A stretch of DNA of 52,324 nucleotides from Oscillospiraceae bacterium (GTDB lineage Bacteria; Bacillota; Clostridia; Oscillospirales; CAG-272), in contig SVSK01000008.1 in assembly GCA_015064345.1 (NCBI GenBank), positions 1 through 52,324 on the forward strand, written 5' to 3'. Within the stretch, counting starts at the first letter, position 1. Each line of letters starts with the position of its first letter. Positions 7,893 through 15,718 of the stretch are shown here, one piece after another. Position numbers and translations under genes: made by a program. The notes beneath the pieces were generated by a model. That model ran no database searches and was not told the DNA's origin. It saw nothing but the letters and a program-made list of their open reading frames with translations.

Positions 7893-9170
7893 ATGGAGAT
7901 ACTTCTCGTCCTGGCGATCGCAATGTTCGCGGGACTTATTATGTCGAGACTTACAAAGCTGTGGAATCTTCCCGCAGTGACGGCTTACCTGGTGGCGGGT
8001 ATCCTCATCGGACCCTATTGCCTCGGTCAGCTCGGTGTGCCAGGTCTCGGATTCACCAGCATGCCCAATGTTGAACAGTTCAAGATCATCTCAGAGGTGG
8101 CGCTGGGCTTCATCGCTTTCTCAATGGGTAACGAGTTCAGAGTTGAAGAGCTGAAGAAGATCGGTAAGCAGGCAACCGTTATCGCAGTTTTCCAGGCAGT
8201 TGTTGCAACTATATGCGTTGACGCTGCACTCATCGGACTGCACTTTGCTTTCCCGAAGCAGCTCCCCATCTCCTGCGCAATCACACTTGGCGCTATCGCT
8301 ACTGCAACCGCACCTGCCGCTACACTGATGGTAGTAAAGCAGTATAAGGCAGAGGGACCACTTACAAAGCTGCTTCTCCCCGTTGTTGCACTTGACGACG
8401 TAGTCGGACTTGTGGTGTTCGCGGTGTCATTCGGTATCGCAAAGGCACTTGAGCTTGGACATGTAGATATCATATCCGTCCTTGTTAACCCCATCGTTGA
8501 GGTTATAGTGTCTCTTGCTCTCGGCGCAATACTGGGTATCTTGTTCCATCTCCTTGAAGAATTCTTCCATTCCCGCAGTAAGCGACTTACTATCTCCGTA
8601 GCATTCGTTTTCGTGGCTGTTGCGATCTCTATGGTCGACTTCCACGTAGGACCTGTGCACGTTGAGTTCTCCTCACTTCTTGTGTGCATGATGCTGGGTA
8701 CAGTGTTCTGCAATATGTGCGATTTCTCAGAGGAGCTCATGGATCGCGTGGATCGTTGGACTGCGCCTGTTATGGTGCTGTTCTTCGTCCTCAGCGGCGC
8801 AGAGCTTGAGTTCTCCGTGTTCAAGGATTGGGTGGTAATACTCATCGGCGTTGTTTACATAATCGCCCGTTCCGCAGGTAAGATCGGCGGTGCAAGCATT
8901 TCCGCAAAGATGACTCAGTGCCAGCCGCAGATCCGGAAATATCTGGGTATCACACTGCTTCCTCAGGCAGGCGTAGCGCTCGGTATGTCAATGACTGCAA
9001 TGGAGCTTGGCTCAACGGGAGTTATCATCCGCAACGTTGCGCTGTTCGCAGTGCTGATCTACGAGCTTGTAGGACCTACTCTCACAAGAATTGCACTTGA
9101 AAAAGCAGGCGAAATCACGGAAAAGCCCGTACCCCCGAGAGCACAGGCAAAGCTGGAAGGCAAGAAATAA
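7893..9170 (+). CDS. CPA2-family cation:proton antiporter
   Basis: 425 aa, almost entirely hydrophobic with about twelve predicted membrane spans, in the sodium/proton exchanger fold (PF00999). Recognisable pieces are 'LWNLPAVTAYLVAGILIGP' near the N-terminus (core TAYLVAGILIGP), 'GFIAFSMGNEF', 'LGAIATATAPAATLMVV', the buried acidic pair in 'LPVVALDDVVGLVVFAV' (DD, ion-binding in the family) and 'LLPQAGVALGMSM'. It lacks the C-terminal TrkA/RCK domain found in KefB/C. It should exchange Na+ or K+ for H+ across the cytoplasmic membrane. I use ATG 7893, eight bases after GGAGG; the in-frame GTG at 7878 overlaps that site. Own promoter and terminator, so monocistronic. Confidence 0.88.
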   Translation: MEILLVLAIAMFAGLIMSRLTKLWNLPAVTAYLVAGILIGPYCLGQLGVPGLGFTSMPNVEQFKIISEVALGFIAFSMGNEFRVEELKKIGKQATVIAVFQAVVATICVDAALIGLHFAFPKQLPISCAITLGAIATATAPAATLMVVKQYKAEGPLTKLLLPVVALDDVVGLVVFAVSFGIAKALELGHVDIISVLVNPIVEVIVSLALGAILGILFHLLEEFFHSRSKRLTISVAFVFVAVAISMVDFHVGPVHVEFSSLLVCMMLGTVFCNMCDFSEELMDRVDRWTAPVMVLFFVLSGAELEFSVFKDWVVILIGVVYIIARSAGKIGGASISAKMTQCQPQIRKYLGITLLPQAGVALGMSMTAMELGSTGVIIRNVALFAVLIYELVGPTLTRIALEKAGEITEKPVPPRAQAKLEGKK

Positions 9171-9176
9171 GAAAGC

Positions 9177-9204
9177 AAAAAAGACTCCTTCGGGAGTCTT
9201 TTTT
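9177..9204 (+). terminator. Terminator after the antiporter
   Basis: AAAAGACTCC-TTCG-GGAGTCTTTTTT. Identical hairpin also ends the Gfo/Idh gene at 18525-18551. Confidence 0.92.
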
Positions 9205-9246
9205 AGTGAATAAAGAATAGAGAATAAATAATAAATAAAAAATATA

Positions 9247-9290
9247 GGTGCAGTGGGAAGATATCGACATCCTCCGACCGCACCTTTTCT
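9247..9290. terminator. Bidirectional hairpin between antiporter and RNase R genes
   Basis: GGTGC-a-GT-g-GGA-a-GAT pairs with ATC-c-TCC-g-AC-c-GCACC, so the stem has single mismatches every two to five pairs. T-rich sequence on the plus strand (TTTTCTTT) and on the minus strand (ATATTTTTTATT) suggests it stops transcription from both sides, chiefly rnr. A related hairpin is at 24915-24952. Confidence 0.65.
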
Positions 9291-11525
9291 TTATTCTTTT
9301 AGCGAAGCGCTCTCAAACGTTATCTTTCCCGTTGAGACGTCGGCGTCTGCGAGAATAACTTCCATTCTTGTGCCGAGGGTGATCTTTTCTCCGCCTGCGT
9401 AGACGGTCATGAGCTCGTCGTTCACCTTCGCTCCGGGGAAGCAGGTCATGGGCACAAATCCCTCAACCAGATTATCAAGACGAACGAAAATACCGCTTCG
9501 GATGACACCACTGACGCTGCCCGAGAACTTTTCCCCGATCTTGTCAGCCATGTAAAGGGTCATGTACATATCCGTAATGTCGCGCTCCGCATTCTGTGCA
9601 CGAACTTCGCACTCGGAAGAGCTGATTCCACGCTCGGGGGCGCATTTTTCAAGCTCGGGAACGGAGTTTTCCACAACTTCCACGGGAGTATTTGTGCTGA
9701 GCTCACTTATACCACGTCGCTCAAGCACCGTTGTTATCACCGTGTGCACGAACAGGTCGGGATATCGGCGGATGGGGGAGGTGAAGTGGCAGTAGGTTTC
9801 CGCACCAAGCCCGAAATGAGGCAGGGAGGTGGACTGATATTTCGCCTTCATCATGGAGCGCAGCAGCACGTTTGATACCACGTCTCCGATACCGCCCTCT
9901 GTTGCGTCCTTCAGTATCTCCCCAAGTCGGCGTGCCAATTCTCGTGAGCTTATTTCCGAATCAAGAATACCGCGGGTGTCAAGCCCAATGTTGTGAGCAA
10001 AGGTTACAAATCCCGTGAGCTTTTCTTCGCTGGGGTCTTCGTGGATTCGGTACAGGCAGGGAAGTCCGAGAGACTTCAGCACCTCTGCCACGCCCATGTT
10101 CGCCTGAAGCATGAACTGCTCGATGAGCTTCTCACCAATACCGCGCTCACGCTTGATGATGTCCACAGGCTTGCCATCCCCGTCAAGGAGAATGGTTGCC
10201 TCGCTGTCCTCAAGCTCCATTACACCGCGACCCTCGGACAGTGCTTTCAGCTGCTCGTAAAGCTTTCGCATTTCCGTGAGCATGGGGTAGACGGCCTTGT
10301 ATTTTTCGTAATAAATACTCGCCTCTCCTGCCTCAAAAATATCGTTGACCTCATCGTATACACCGCGAACGGTACTGCGAATGAGGGATTTGAACACTCG
10401 CGTGCCAACTCTGTTGCCATTTTCGTCAAGGGTTATCTCCGCCGAGAGGGCGTATTTGTCTGTGTCTGCATTAAGCGAGCATGCGCCGTTTGAGAGAGAC
10501 TCGGGAAGCATAGGCACAACCTTGTCGGTGAAATATACGCTCGTTCCGCGAAGCCGTGCCTCTTCCTCGGTGGGGGTGTTCTGCCGAACGTAATGGGAAA
10601 CGTCCGCAATGTGAACTCCGAGAATGCGCTTGCCGTCGTCTGTTACCCGAAGAGAGATGGCGTCGTCGAGATCCTTTGCTCCCGCCCCGTCAATTGTGAA
10701 AATTATCTGACCGCGGAGATCTTCTCTGCCGTTGGTTGTGATCTCTTCCTTTGATGCATTGTCCGCATGGGTGAGAACAGAGTCGGGGAAAGTGGTTCTG
10801 ATGCCCGCAGAATAGAGTATCGCCGCGTAGTTTGCATCTTTTGAGAGGGCACTGCCGAAAACTCGGGTGATTCTGCCTATGGTGTCAAAGTATGGCATAT
10901 TCTTCGGCCCCTTTACGCTGATGGGGCGAGTGCGGGTGAAAAATTCCTCACCTGATGGGCAGACCTCCACCTTGTAGCCGTCGCGGGCGTCAGAGGTGTC
11001 CACATCCTTTCTGGGAACGTAAACGATCACTCCGTCCCGCTTGTTGTCGGGGGTTAGGTATGCATAGGTTCGACCAACGTGGAGCGTGCCGATTATTGAG
11101 TCTCGTGAATATTCAGCGGAGATAACCTCTCCCTCGGTGCTGAGAGTGCCGTCGTATTTCTCAAGCACACGCACGCGGACCCTGTCGCCCGTCATCGCAC
11201 CCATGGTCTTTCGCTGGGGGATGAAGATGTCCTCCATGGCGTACTTTTCGTCAGGTACGCAGAAGCCGAAGCCACGTCCGCTGTAGTTGAAGATACCCTC
11301 AATGACGGTGTCCTCACTTGCGGCGCGGCGGCTGTGCCTTTTGTATGTCTTTATCTGCTCCGACTCCTGTGCGTATCTCGCAAACCGATCCGCATCGTTG
11401 GCGTGGCGGCGGTTTCTTTTGTCATCCCGCCTGCCGTGGCCGCTTTTCGATTTGTATTTTCCCATGGATCGGGCAATTGCCTTTTCACGGCTCTTTTTGC
11501 TCATCTTTTTGTGTTGCTTTGCCAA
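9291..11525 (-). CDS. rnr: Ribonuclease R
   Basis: 744 aa, 3'-5' exoribonuclease of the RNB family that degrades structured RNA. In order: a very basic, K/R-rich N-terminal tail (residues 1-70), a cold-shock OB domain ('GIFNYSGRGFGFCVPDE'), a second OB domain, the RNB catalytic domain with the metal-binding set D279, D285, D287, D288 in 'DGAGAKDLDDA', 'HIADVSHYV', 'YFTDKVVPMLPESLSNGACSL', 'HFTSPIRRYPDL', and a C-terminal S1 domain ('FSGSVSGVIRSGIFVRL'). I chose TTG 11525 because CAGGAGAATTACA precedes it; ATG 11504 has no site. The usual N-terminal HTH is replaced by the basic tail. The last residues (SASLKE) come from a gene-edge repeat shared with PotC. It lies 37 bases after the 83-aa gene and is probably cotranscribed with it. 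Confidence 0.95.
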   Translation of the reverse strand: MAKQHKKMSKKSREKAIARSMGKYKSKSGHGRRDDKRNRRHANDADRFARYAQESEQIKTYKRHSRRAASEDTVIEGIFNYSGRGFGFCVPDEKYAMEDIFIPQRKTMGAMTGDRVRVRVLEKYDGTLSTEGEVISAEYSRDSIIGTLHVGRTYAYLTPDNKRDGVIVYVPRKDVDTSDARDGYKVEVCPSGEEFFTRTRPISVKGPKNMPYFDTIGRITRVFGSALSKDANYAAILYSAGIRTTFPDSVLTHADNASKEEITTNGREDLRGQIIFTIDGAGAKDLDDAISLRVTDDGKRILGVHIADVSHYVRQNTPTEEEARLRGTSVYFTDKVVPMLPESLSNGACSLNADTDKYALSAEITLDENGNRVGTRVFKSLIRSTVRGVYDEVNDIFEAGEASIYYEKYKAVYPMLTEMRKLYEQLKALSEGRGVMELEDSEATILLDGDGKPVDIIKRERGIGEKLIEQFMLQANMGVAEVLKSLGLPCLYRIHEDPSEEKLTGFVTFAHNIGLDTRGILDSEISSRELARRLGEILKDATEGGIGDVVSNVLLRSMMKAKYQSTSLPHFGLGAETYCHFTSPIRRYPDLFVHTVITTVLERRGISELSTNTPVEVVENSVPELEKCAPERGISSSECEVRAQNAERDITDMYMTLYMADKIGEKFSGSVSGVIRSGIFVRLDNLVEGFVPMTCFPGAKVNDELMTVYAGGEKITLGTRMEVILADADVSTGKITFESASLKE

Positions 11526-11562
11526 TGTAATTCTCCTGTTTTTTGATAACGCAAGCATTAGC

Positions 11563-11814
11563 CTACGCCAAAGATTCCGTAATGTATTGCGTTGCGAATT
11601 TTATCCCTTTTTCAAAGGCTTTCTTTTCGTAAAATGAACACAGTTCTGTCTGTAGATTATTATATTCCTCGAGGACATTCCTATTCTCTTCGCCGATCAT
11701 TCCTATAAGTTGTTTCTCTCGCCCTATGATCTTTGCAAGAATTGCCCGCTCCTCATCCGACTTCCCATATCCATTCTCCAGCTCCATGCTCCATATTTTT
11801 TCTATAGTAGTCAT
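11563..11814 (-). CDS. Small helical protein, DUF6809-like
   Basis: 83 aa, charged and predicted to be mostly alpha-helical. The layout 'IEKIWSMEL' at the start, a heptad-like middle ('REKQLIGMIGEENRNVLEEYNNLQTEL') and the closing 'KAFEKGIKFATQYITESL' is that of small Clostridia proteins I associate with DUF6809, often found beside small XRE regulators. Function unknown. ATG 11814 follows GAGGTAAAACG. A consensus promoter lies upstream at 11859-11887, and rnr starts 37 bases after its stop with no terminator between, so the pair appears to be one transcript. Confidence 0.7.
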   Translation of the reverse strand: MTTIEKIWSMELENGYGKSDEERAILAKIIGREKQLIGMIGEENRNVLEEYNNLQTELCSFYEKKAFEKGIKFATQYITESLA

Positions 11815-11840
11815 ACGTTTTACCTCGACATGCTCCTTAT

Positions 11841-11871
11841 AAGGTGCGTTTTTGAAATATTATAGCACCTT
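11841..11871. promoter_or_regulatory. Inverted repeat operator 1 over the leftward promoter
   Basis: AAGGTGC (11841-11847) and GCACCTT (11865-11871) are perfect inverted arms flanking the leftward -10 and start point. A bound regulator would block transcription of the 83-aa gene and rnr. Confidence 0.6.
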
Positions 11872-11887
11872 TTAGGGTTCATGTCAA
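11859..11887 (-). promoter_or_regulatory. Consensus sigma-A promoter for the 83-aa gene and rnr
   Basis: On the minus strand TTGACA (11887-11882), exactly 17 bases, TATAAT (11864-11859): a full match to consensus at both hexamers. Confidence 0.85.
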
Positions 11888-11889
11888 TA

Positions 11890-11905
11890 GCATCTTAAAG
11901 GATGC
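11890..11905. promoter_or_regulatory. Palindromic operator 2
   Basis: GCATCTTAAAGGATGC is a near-perfect palindrome resembling the AAGGTGC/GCACCTT arms 20 bases away. It lies just upstream of the rightward -10 at 11910 and touches the leftward -35, so it could regulate both directions. Confidence 0.6.
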
Positions 11906-11906
11906 G

Positions 11907-11915
11907 TGGTATAAT
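11907..11915 (+). promoter_or_regulatory. Extended -10 promoter for the small XRE gene
   Basis: TGGTATAAT with no clear -35; the region where a -35 would sit is occupied by the palindrome 11890-11905. Confidence 0.65.
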
Positions 11916-11946
11916 ATAATAAAATATTTGAACTATGGAGACGATG

Positions 11947-12165
11947 ATGAATTATTGCAAGAGACTTCGAGACCTCAGAGAAGATCACGATCTCTCTCAG
12001 GAGGATATTGCCCGCCTTCTCGGAACAACGAGACAGCAAGTGGGCAAATGGGAAAACGGAACACAGAAAATGGGGATAGACAAGTACGTCAAGCTGGCGG
12101 AGTACTACAACGTGTCGCTTGACTATCTTGCAGGACTAACGGATACGCCGCGGAAATTGAGATAG
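11947..12165 (+). CDS. Small XRE-family repressor
   Basis: About 72 aa, essentially one Cro/C1 helix-turn-helix: 'LRDLREDHDLSQEDIARLL', 'TTRQQVGKWENGTQKM', 'YVKLAEYYNVSLDYLAGL'. It is the length of phage-type or toxin-antitoxin-type regulators and has no sensor domain. The start could be ATG 11935, 11944 or 11947; GGAG at 11937-11940 favours 11947. It is divergent from the 83-aa gene/rnr unit, and two related palindromes lie in the shared 120-base gap, so autoregulation together with repression of the leftward unit is likely (inference). Confidence 0.85.
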   Translation: MNYCKRLRDLREDHDLSQEDIARLLGTTRQQVGKWENGTQKMGIDKYVKLAEYYNVSLDYLAGLTDTPRKLR

Positions 12166-12178
12166 AACGCCGCATGAC

Positions 12179-12208
12179 AAAATGCACTTCACACCGAAGG
12201 GCATTTTT
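12179..12208 (+). terminator. Terminator after the small XRE gene
   Basis: AAAATGC-a-CTTC-ACACC-GAAG-g-GCATTTTT hairpin followed by T-rich sequence. Confidence 0.75.
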
Positions 12209-12339
12209 CTTTATTATACCACAGAAAAGAGAAAAAAAGTAGAGAATAAATAAAAAAGAATAAAGAAGAAATAAAAAAGAATAAAGAAGAAATAGGAGGA
12301 ATGCGAGATTCTAAAGTTACACGAAAGACAAAGGGGGTA

Positions 12340-12730
12340 TCCAAAGGGGGAAATTGCGTAAGCCTTTCACCCGTCGTACATTTACAGCTGAAGCAGTCGA
12401 GACGAAGTCTCGGGGGTGGAATCGGCTTAATTCATGGGTTTTGTGTGCTAAATATTCCACCCGAGTGATTCTTAAGAGGTGTCAACATTTACACCTCTTA
12501 AGTTCTCCACGAAAGTGGAGATTAGGTTAATCAAGCAAGTATGGTTGAAGAGTGAAGCGGTCAACATGTCATCCTGAGTGGAGCGAAGCGTAATCGAAGG
12601 ATCTATTTGAGATTCTTCGACTTCGTACTGCGTACTACGCTCAGAATGACAGAATTGGGAGTGCAGTTGACAAGGGTGGAGAAAAGCCAACCCTGTTCGA
12701 CGGGAGGATGCTATCCTCCCCTACGGGAAA
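12340..12730. repeat. Composite of families D, B (inverted), C and F
   Basis: Fills the gap between the XRE gene and potA. 12397-12463 is a short D copy (GAGAC-GAA-GTCTC, then a degenerate GGGTGGAAT/ATTCCACCC). 12470-12560 is an inverted B end with CTTAAGAGGTGT/ACACCTCTTAAG and CCAC-GAAA-GTGG. 12567-12651 is a short C copy. 12660-12730 is the F block with GGGAGGAT-GCT-ATCCTCCC. 12209-12300 is AATAAA/GAATAAA simple sequence. Confidence 0.75.
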
Positions 12731-12754
12731 TATAGGGGGAGGAGAAAAATAAAG

Positions 12755-12783
12755 TTGACATCAGTCGCGCTTTATGCTATTAT
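12755..12783 (+). promoter_or_regulatory. Sigma-A promoter of potABCD
   Basis: TTGACA (12755-12760), 17 bases, TATTAT (12778-12783), 48 bases before the potA start codon. Confidence 0.85.
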
Positions 12784-12831
12784 TTAACATGAAGAAATAT
12801 TACTTAACAAAATATAATACAGAGAAGAAAA

Positions 12832-13935
12832 ATGACTGATATAAAAACAGACACAAGAGAAGAGCTGCTCCGCATAGAGGGGCTGAAAAAATCCTTCGGG
12901 GATACAGGGGTCATCCGTGACCTTTCTTTCAGCGTGTCCCGCGGTGAGTTTCTTACAGTTCTCGGCTCGTCCGGTTGCGGCAAGACTACTCTGCTTCGCC
13001 TCATCTGCGGACTTGAGGAAGCCGACTCGGGCAAGATCATCCTTGACGGGACTGACATCACGGAGCTTGAGCCAAATCTGCGCCCTGTGAACACCGTGTT
13101 CCAAAACTACGCCCTGTTCCCCCACATGACTGTATTTGACAACGTGGCATACGCCTTAAAGCTTCAGAGAGTAGAGAAAAGCGAGATAAAAAGCCGCGTT
13201 TCCGATGCCCTCTCCCTTGTGCAGATGTCGGGATTTGAGAAGCGCTATCCCTCGTCTCTCTCAGGCGGTCAGCGTCAGAGAGTTGCCATAGCCAGAGCAA
13301 TAATCTCCCGCCCCACTGTGCTTCTCCTTGACGAGCCACTTGGCGCACTGGATTTGAATCTCCGCCGTGCCATGCAGACAGAGCTGAAAAACCTGCAAAA
13401 GCAGCTTGGAATCACGTTCATTTACATCACTCACGACCAGGAAGAGGCGCTGAACATGTCCGACCGCGTTGCGGTTATGAAGGACGGCAAATTCTTGCAG
13501 ATCGGCACGCCTTCCGACATATACGACAGACCGAATTACGCTTACATCGCCCGCTTTGTTGGTGAGGCGAACATCCTTCCCTCTGTCTATGAAGGCGAGT
13601 GCGACGGCGGTGCGGTGGTACGTTTTGGCGAAAATGAGCTTAAAGTTCGCCTTGGCATAGGAAGTCACAGCGTGGGAGACCACGTTCACGTTGTTCTTCG
13701 CGGTGAGAAGATAAAGATCCGCCACACAGGTGAGGGTAGTACCGCTCTTGTTGGAAAGGTAACAGACTTAAACTTCGCAGGCGGCGTCATGCGTGTCTCC
13801 GTAGAGGTTGGCGGCACTCGTATTACTGCCATGCGCTACGGACTTGACTCTGAAATTGCCGTGGGCGACACTGTTTTCCTTGAAGCGGAAGACTTCTCGG
13901 GCATAATTTGCGAGAATGACGAGGCGGCAAAATGA
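12832..13935 (+). CDS. potA: Spermidine/putrescine ABC transporter ATP-binding protein
   Basis: 367 aa ATPase that drives polyamine uptake with PotB, PotC and PotD. Walker A 'GSSGCGKT' is at residues 45-52, the Q-loop is in 'VFQNYALFPHMTV', the ABC signature LSGGQ at 143-147, Walker B 'VLLLDEPLGALD' with D167-E168, and the switch histidine in 'THDQEEA'. The C-terminal 130 residues form the TOBE region expected of PotA/MalK-type ATPases and may sense substrate or regulate. It opens the potABCD operon and overlaps potB by four bases (ATGA), so translation is coupled. Start ATG 12832 has only a weak upstream AGAAG. Confidence 0.96.
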   Translation: MTDIKTDTREELLRIEGLKKSFGDTGVIRDLSFSVSRGEFLTVLGSSGCGKTTLLRLICGLEEADSGKIILDGTDITELEPNLRPVNTVFQNYALFPHMTVFDNVAYALKLQRVEKSEIKSRVSDALSLVQMSGFEKRYPSSLSGGQRQRVAIARAIISRPTVLLLDEPLGALDLNLRRAMQTELKNLQKQLGITFIYITHDQEEALNMSDRVAVMKDGKFLQIGTPSDIYDRPNYAYIARFVGEANILPSVYEGECDGGAVVRFGENELKVRLGIGSHSVGDHVHVVLRGEKIKIRHTGEGSTALVGKVTDLNFAGGVMRVSVEVGGTRITAMRYGLDSEIAVGDTVFLEAEDFSGIICENDEAAK

Positions 13936-14771
13936 GCAAAAAACGCAAAATAAGCTCATCCCTCGGGCTTCTCCCAATGTATCTCTTCACATTGGTGTTC
14001 GTGCTTGGGCCGCTGATATTTATGATCGCGCTGTCGTTTTTTGAGCAGGACGGATGGTCTTATAGGGCTGTCTTCACTCTTGACAACTACAAAAACGCCC
14101 TCACGGGAACTTATCTCGAGATACTTTTCTCATCTCTGCGTCTGGCGGTGATCTCCACAGCGGCAGTCATCATTCTCGGCTATCCTTTCGGACTTTGCAC
14201 CGCCTTTCTCCCAAAGAGAATGCAGAAATTCATCATGACAACGCAGATGATCCCTTACTGGGTCAACTCGCTTCTTAGGCTCTACGGCTGGATCATCATT
14301 TTCCGTGCAAATGGGCTTCTTGACAAGCTGCTCATGTGGCTGGGGATCACCGAGGAGCCGCTGAGACTCCTTTACACCTACCCCGCGGTGGTGGTCGGCA
14401 TGATATACGTGCTCATTCCGTTCATGTTTGCCTCCGTTTATCAGGTGGCAGAGCGGCTTGACACCTCTCTCATCGAGGCGGCACGGGATCTTGGTGCGTC
14501 TCCTATTCGTGCGTTTCTTTCCGTTACGCTTCCCCTGACTCTCCCCGGGCTGAAAACGGGTATCATCCACACTTTCATTCCCTCAATGGGGCTGTTCTTC
14601 ATTGCGGACATCCTCGGCGGCAACAAGATCGTGCTGACAGGCAGTCTGATAAACGATCTATTAAACAAGGCCCACGATCAGCCTCAGGCCGCGGCTCTTG
14701 CCTCAGTTATGATGGTGCTGACCGCCGCTATTTGTATTCTTCTTTTGAGGAGGGCCAAGTATGAAAGATAA
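13932..14771 (+). CDS. potB: Spermidine/putrescine ABC transporter permease
   Basis: 279 aa with six predicted membrane spans. The EAA loop that docks to the ATPase reads 'SLIEAARDLGASPIRAFLSVTLPLTLPG' (core EAARDLGAS). 'WVNSLLRLYGWIIIF' is a typical PotB segment. It forms the heterodimeric channel with PotC. Its start codon overlaps the potA stop and its end overlaps potC by eleven bases, a compact coupled arrangement; the GAGGAGG preceding potC lies inside this gene. Confidence 0.95.
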   Translation: MSKKRKISSSLGLLPMYLFTLVFVLGPLIFMIALSFFEQDGWSYRAVFTLDNYKNALTGTYLEILFSSLRLAVISTAAVIILGYPFGLCTAFLPKRMQKFIMTTQMIPYWVNSLLRLYGWIIIFRANGLLDKLLMWLGITEEPLRLLYTYPAVVVGMIYVLIPFMFASVYQVAERLDTSLIEAARDLGASPIRAFLSVTLPLTLPGLKTGIIHTFIPSMGLFFIADILGGNKIVLTGSLINDLLNKAHDQPQAAALASVMMVLTAAICILLLRRAKYER

Positions 14772-15579
14772 AATGACCCCGAAAAGCAGAAGAAAAGCGC
14801 GACCCCTTGCTATCTACCCCCTTATAATGACCCTTGTGACCTACCTGCCCATCTTTGTGGTGGCGGTTTACTCCTTTAACGAGAGCAAGCTATCCTCCAT
14901 TTGGGGCGGATTTTCCCTGAAATGGTACGAGGAGCTATTCTATGATGATGCGATCTTCGAGGCGCTGCTCAATTCGGTATTTCTCGCCTCTGCTTCGTCC
15001 ATTATTGCGGCGATAATTGCCACATCTGCGGCGCTGTCTATTGAAAAGGCACGACTCCCGCTCAAAGGAGCTGTGGAAAAGCTATCCCTTATGCCGCTGA
15101 TCATTCCCGAAATTATCCTCGGCATGGTGCTGCTCGCATTTTTCACCCTGCTGGGCTTGCCATTCGGTATGCTGACTCTGCTTATCGCGCATACTACCTT
15201 CTGCGTGCCGTATATTTACAATCAGGTAAAGGCGCGACTTTCCGTTATGGACAAGTTTGCCATTGAAGCGGCGCGGGACCTTGGTGCTTCCCGTATGCAG
15301 GCGTTCTTTACGGTGACTCTCCCCATGCTTGCCCCTGCCATTGTGTCGGGTATGTTCCTCTCATTCGCCATGAGCTTTGACGACGTTATCATTTCCGTGT
15401 TCGTTACGGGAGTCAGAGTGAACACCCTGCCCATCATCGTTTACACCTCACTCAAAACAGGCGTCACCCCCAAGATCAACGCTCTGTGCACCCTTATGCT
15501 TGCCGTGACGGTGCTGTGCTACATCATTGCCGGAGCGATAAAGGGAAAAAAGAATACGAGCGCTGCGCTAAAAGAATAA
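14761..15579 (+). CDS. potC: Spermidine/putrescine ABC transporter permease
   Basis: 272 aa, six membrane spans, partner of PotB. The EAA loop is 'FAIEAARDLGASRMQAFFTVTLPML' (core EAARDLGAS), and 'SFDDVIISVFVTG' is characteristic of PotC. The start ATG 14761 follows TGAGGAGGGCCAAGT. The final residues 'SAALKE' with the TAA stop are encoded by a gene-edge repeat (AGCGCTGCGCTAAAAGAATAA) that also provides the end of RNase R in this window, so the native C-terminus has probably been replaced or extended. Confidence 0.95.
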   Translation: MKDKMTPKSRRKARPLAIYPLIMTLVTYLPIFVVAVYSFNESKLSSIWGGFSLKWYEELFYDDAIFEALLNSVFLASASSIIAAIIATSAALSIEKARLPLKGAVEKLSLMPLIIPEIILGMVLLAFFTLLGLPFGMLTLLIAHTTFCVPYIYNQVKARLSVMDKFAIEAARDLGASRMQAFFTVTLPMLAPAIVSGMFLSFAMSFDDVIISVFVTGVRVNTLPIIVYTSLKTGVTPKINALCTLMLAVTVLCYIIAGAIKGKKNTSAALKE

Positions 15580-15615
15580 AGAATAAAGAATAAAGAATAA
15601 AGAAAAAAGAAAAAT

Positions 15616-15646
15616 ACTTTTCGATTCCTGCAAGGATGAGAAAAGT
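15616..15646. repeat. Family E short inverted repeat
   Basis: ACTTTTC-g-ATTCCTG-CAAGGAT-g-AGAAAAGT between potC and potD, flanked by AATAAA/GAATAAA tracts. It may act as a processing or attenuation hairpin between permease and binding-protein genes (inference). Confidence 0.7.
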
Positions 15647-15718
15647 CACCATATTTATTATTTATTCTCTTTTATCTATTATTTATTATTTAATTTTAAC
15701 ATACATCGGAGGAAAATT

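Noticed and set aside
12209-12831. A polyamine- or metabolite-sensing riboswitch before potA
   Set aside because: The predicted leader from 12790 to 12831 is too short, and the structured DNA before it belongs to interspersed repeats found elsewhere.
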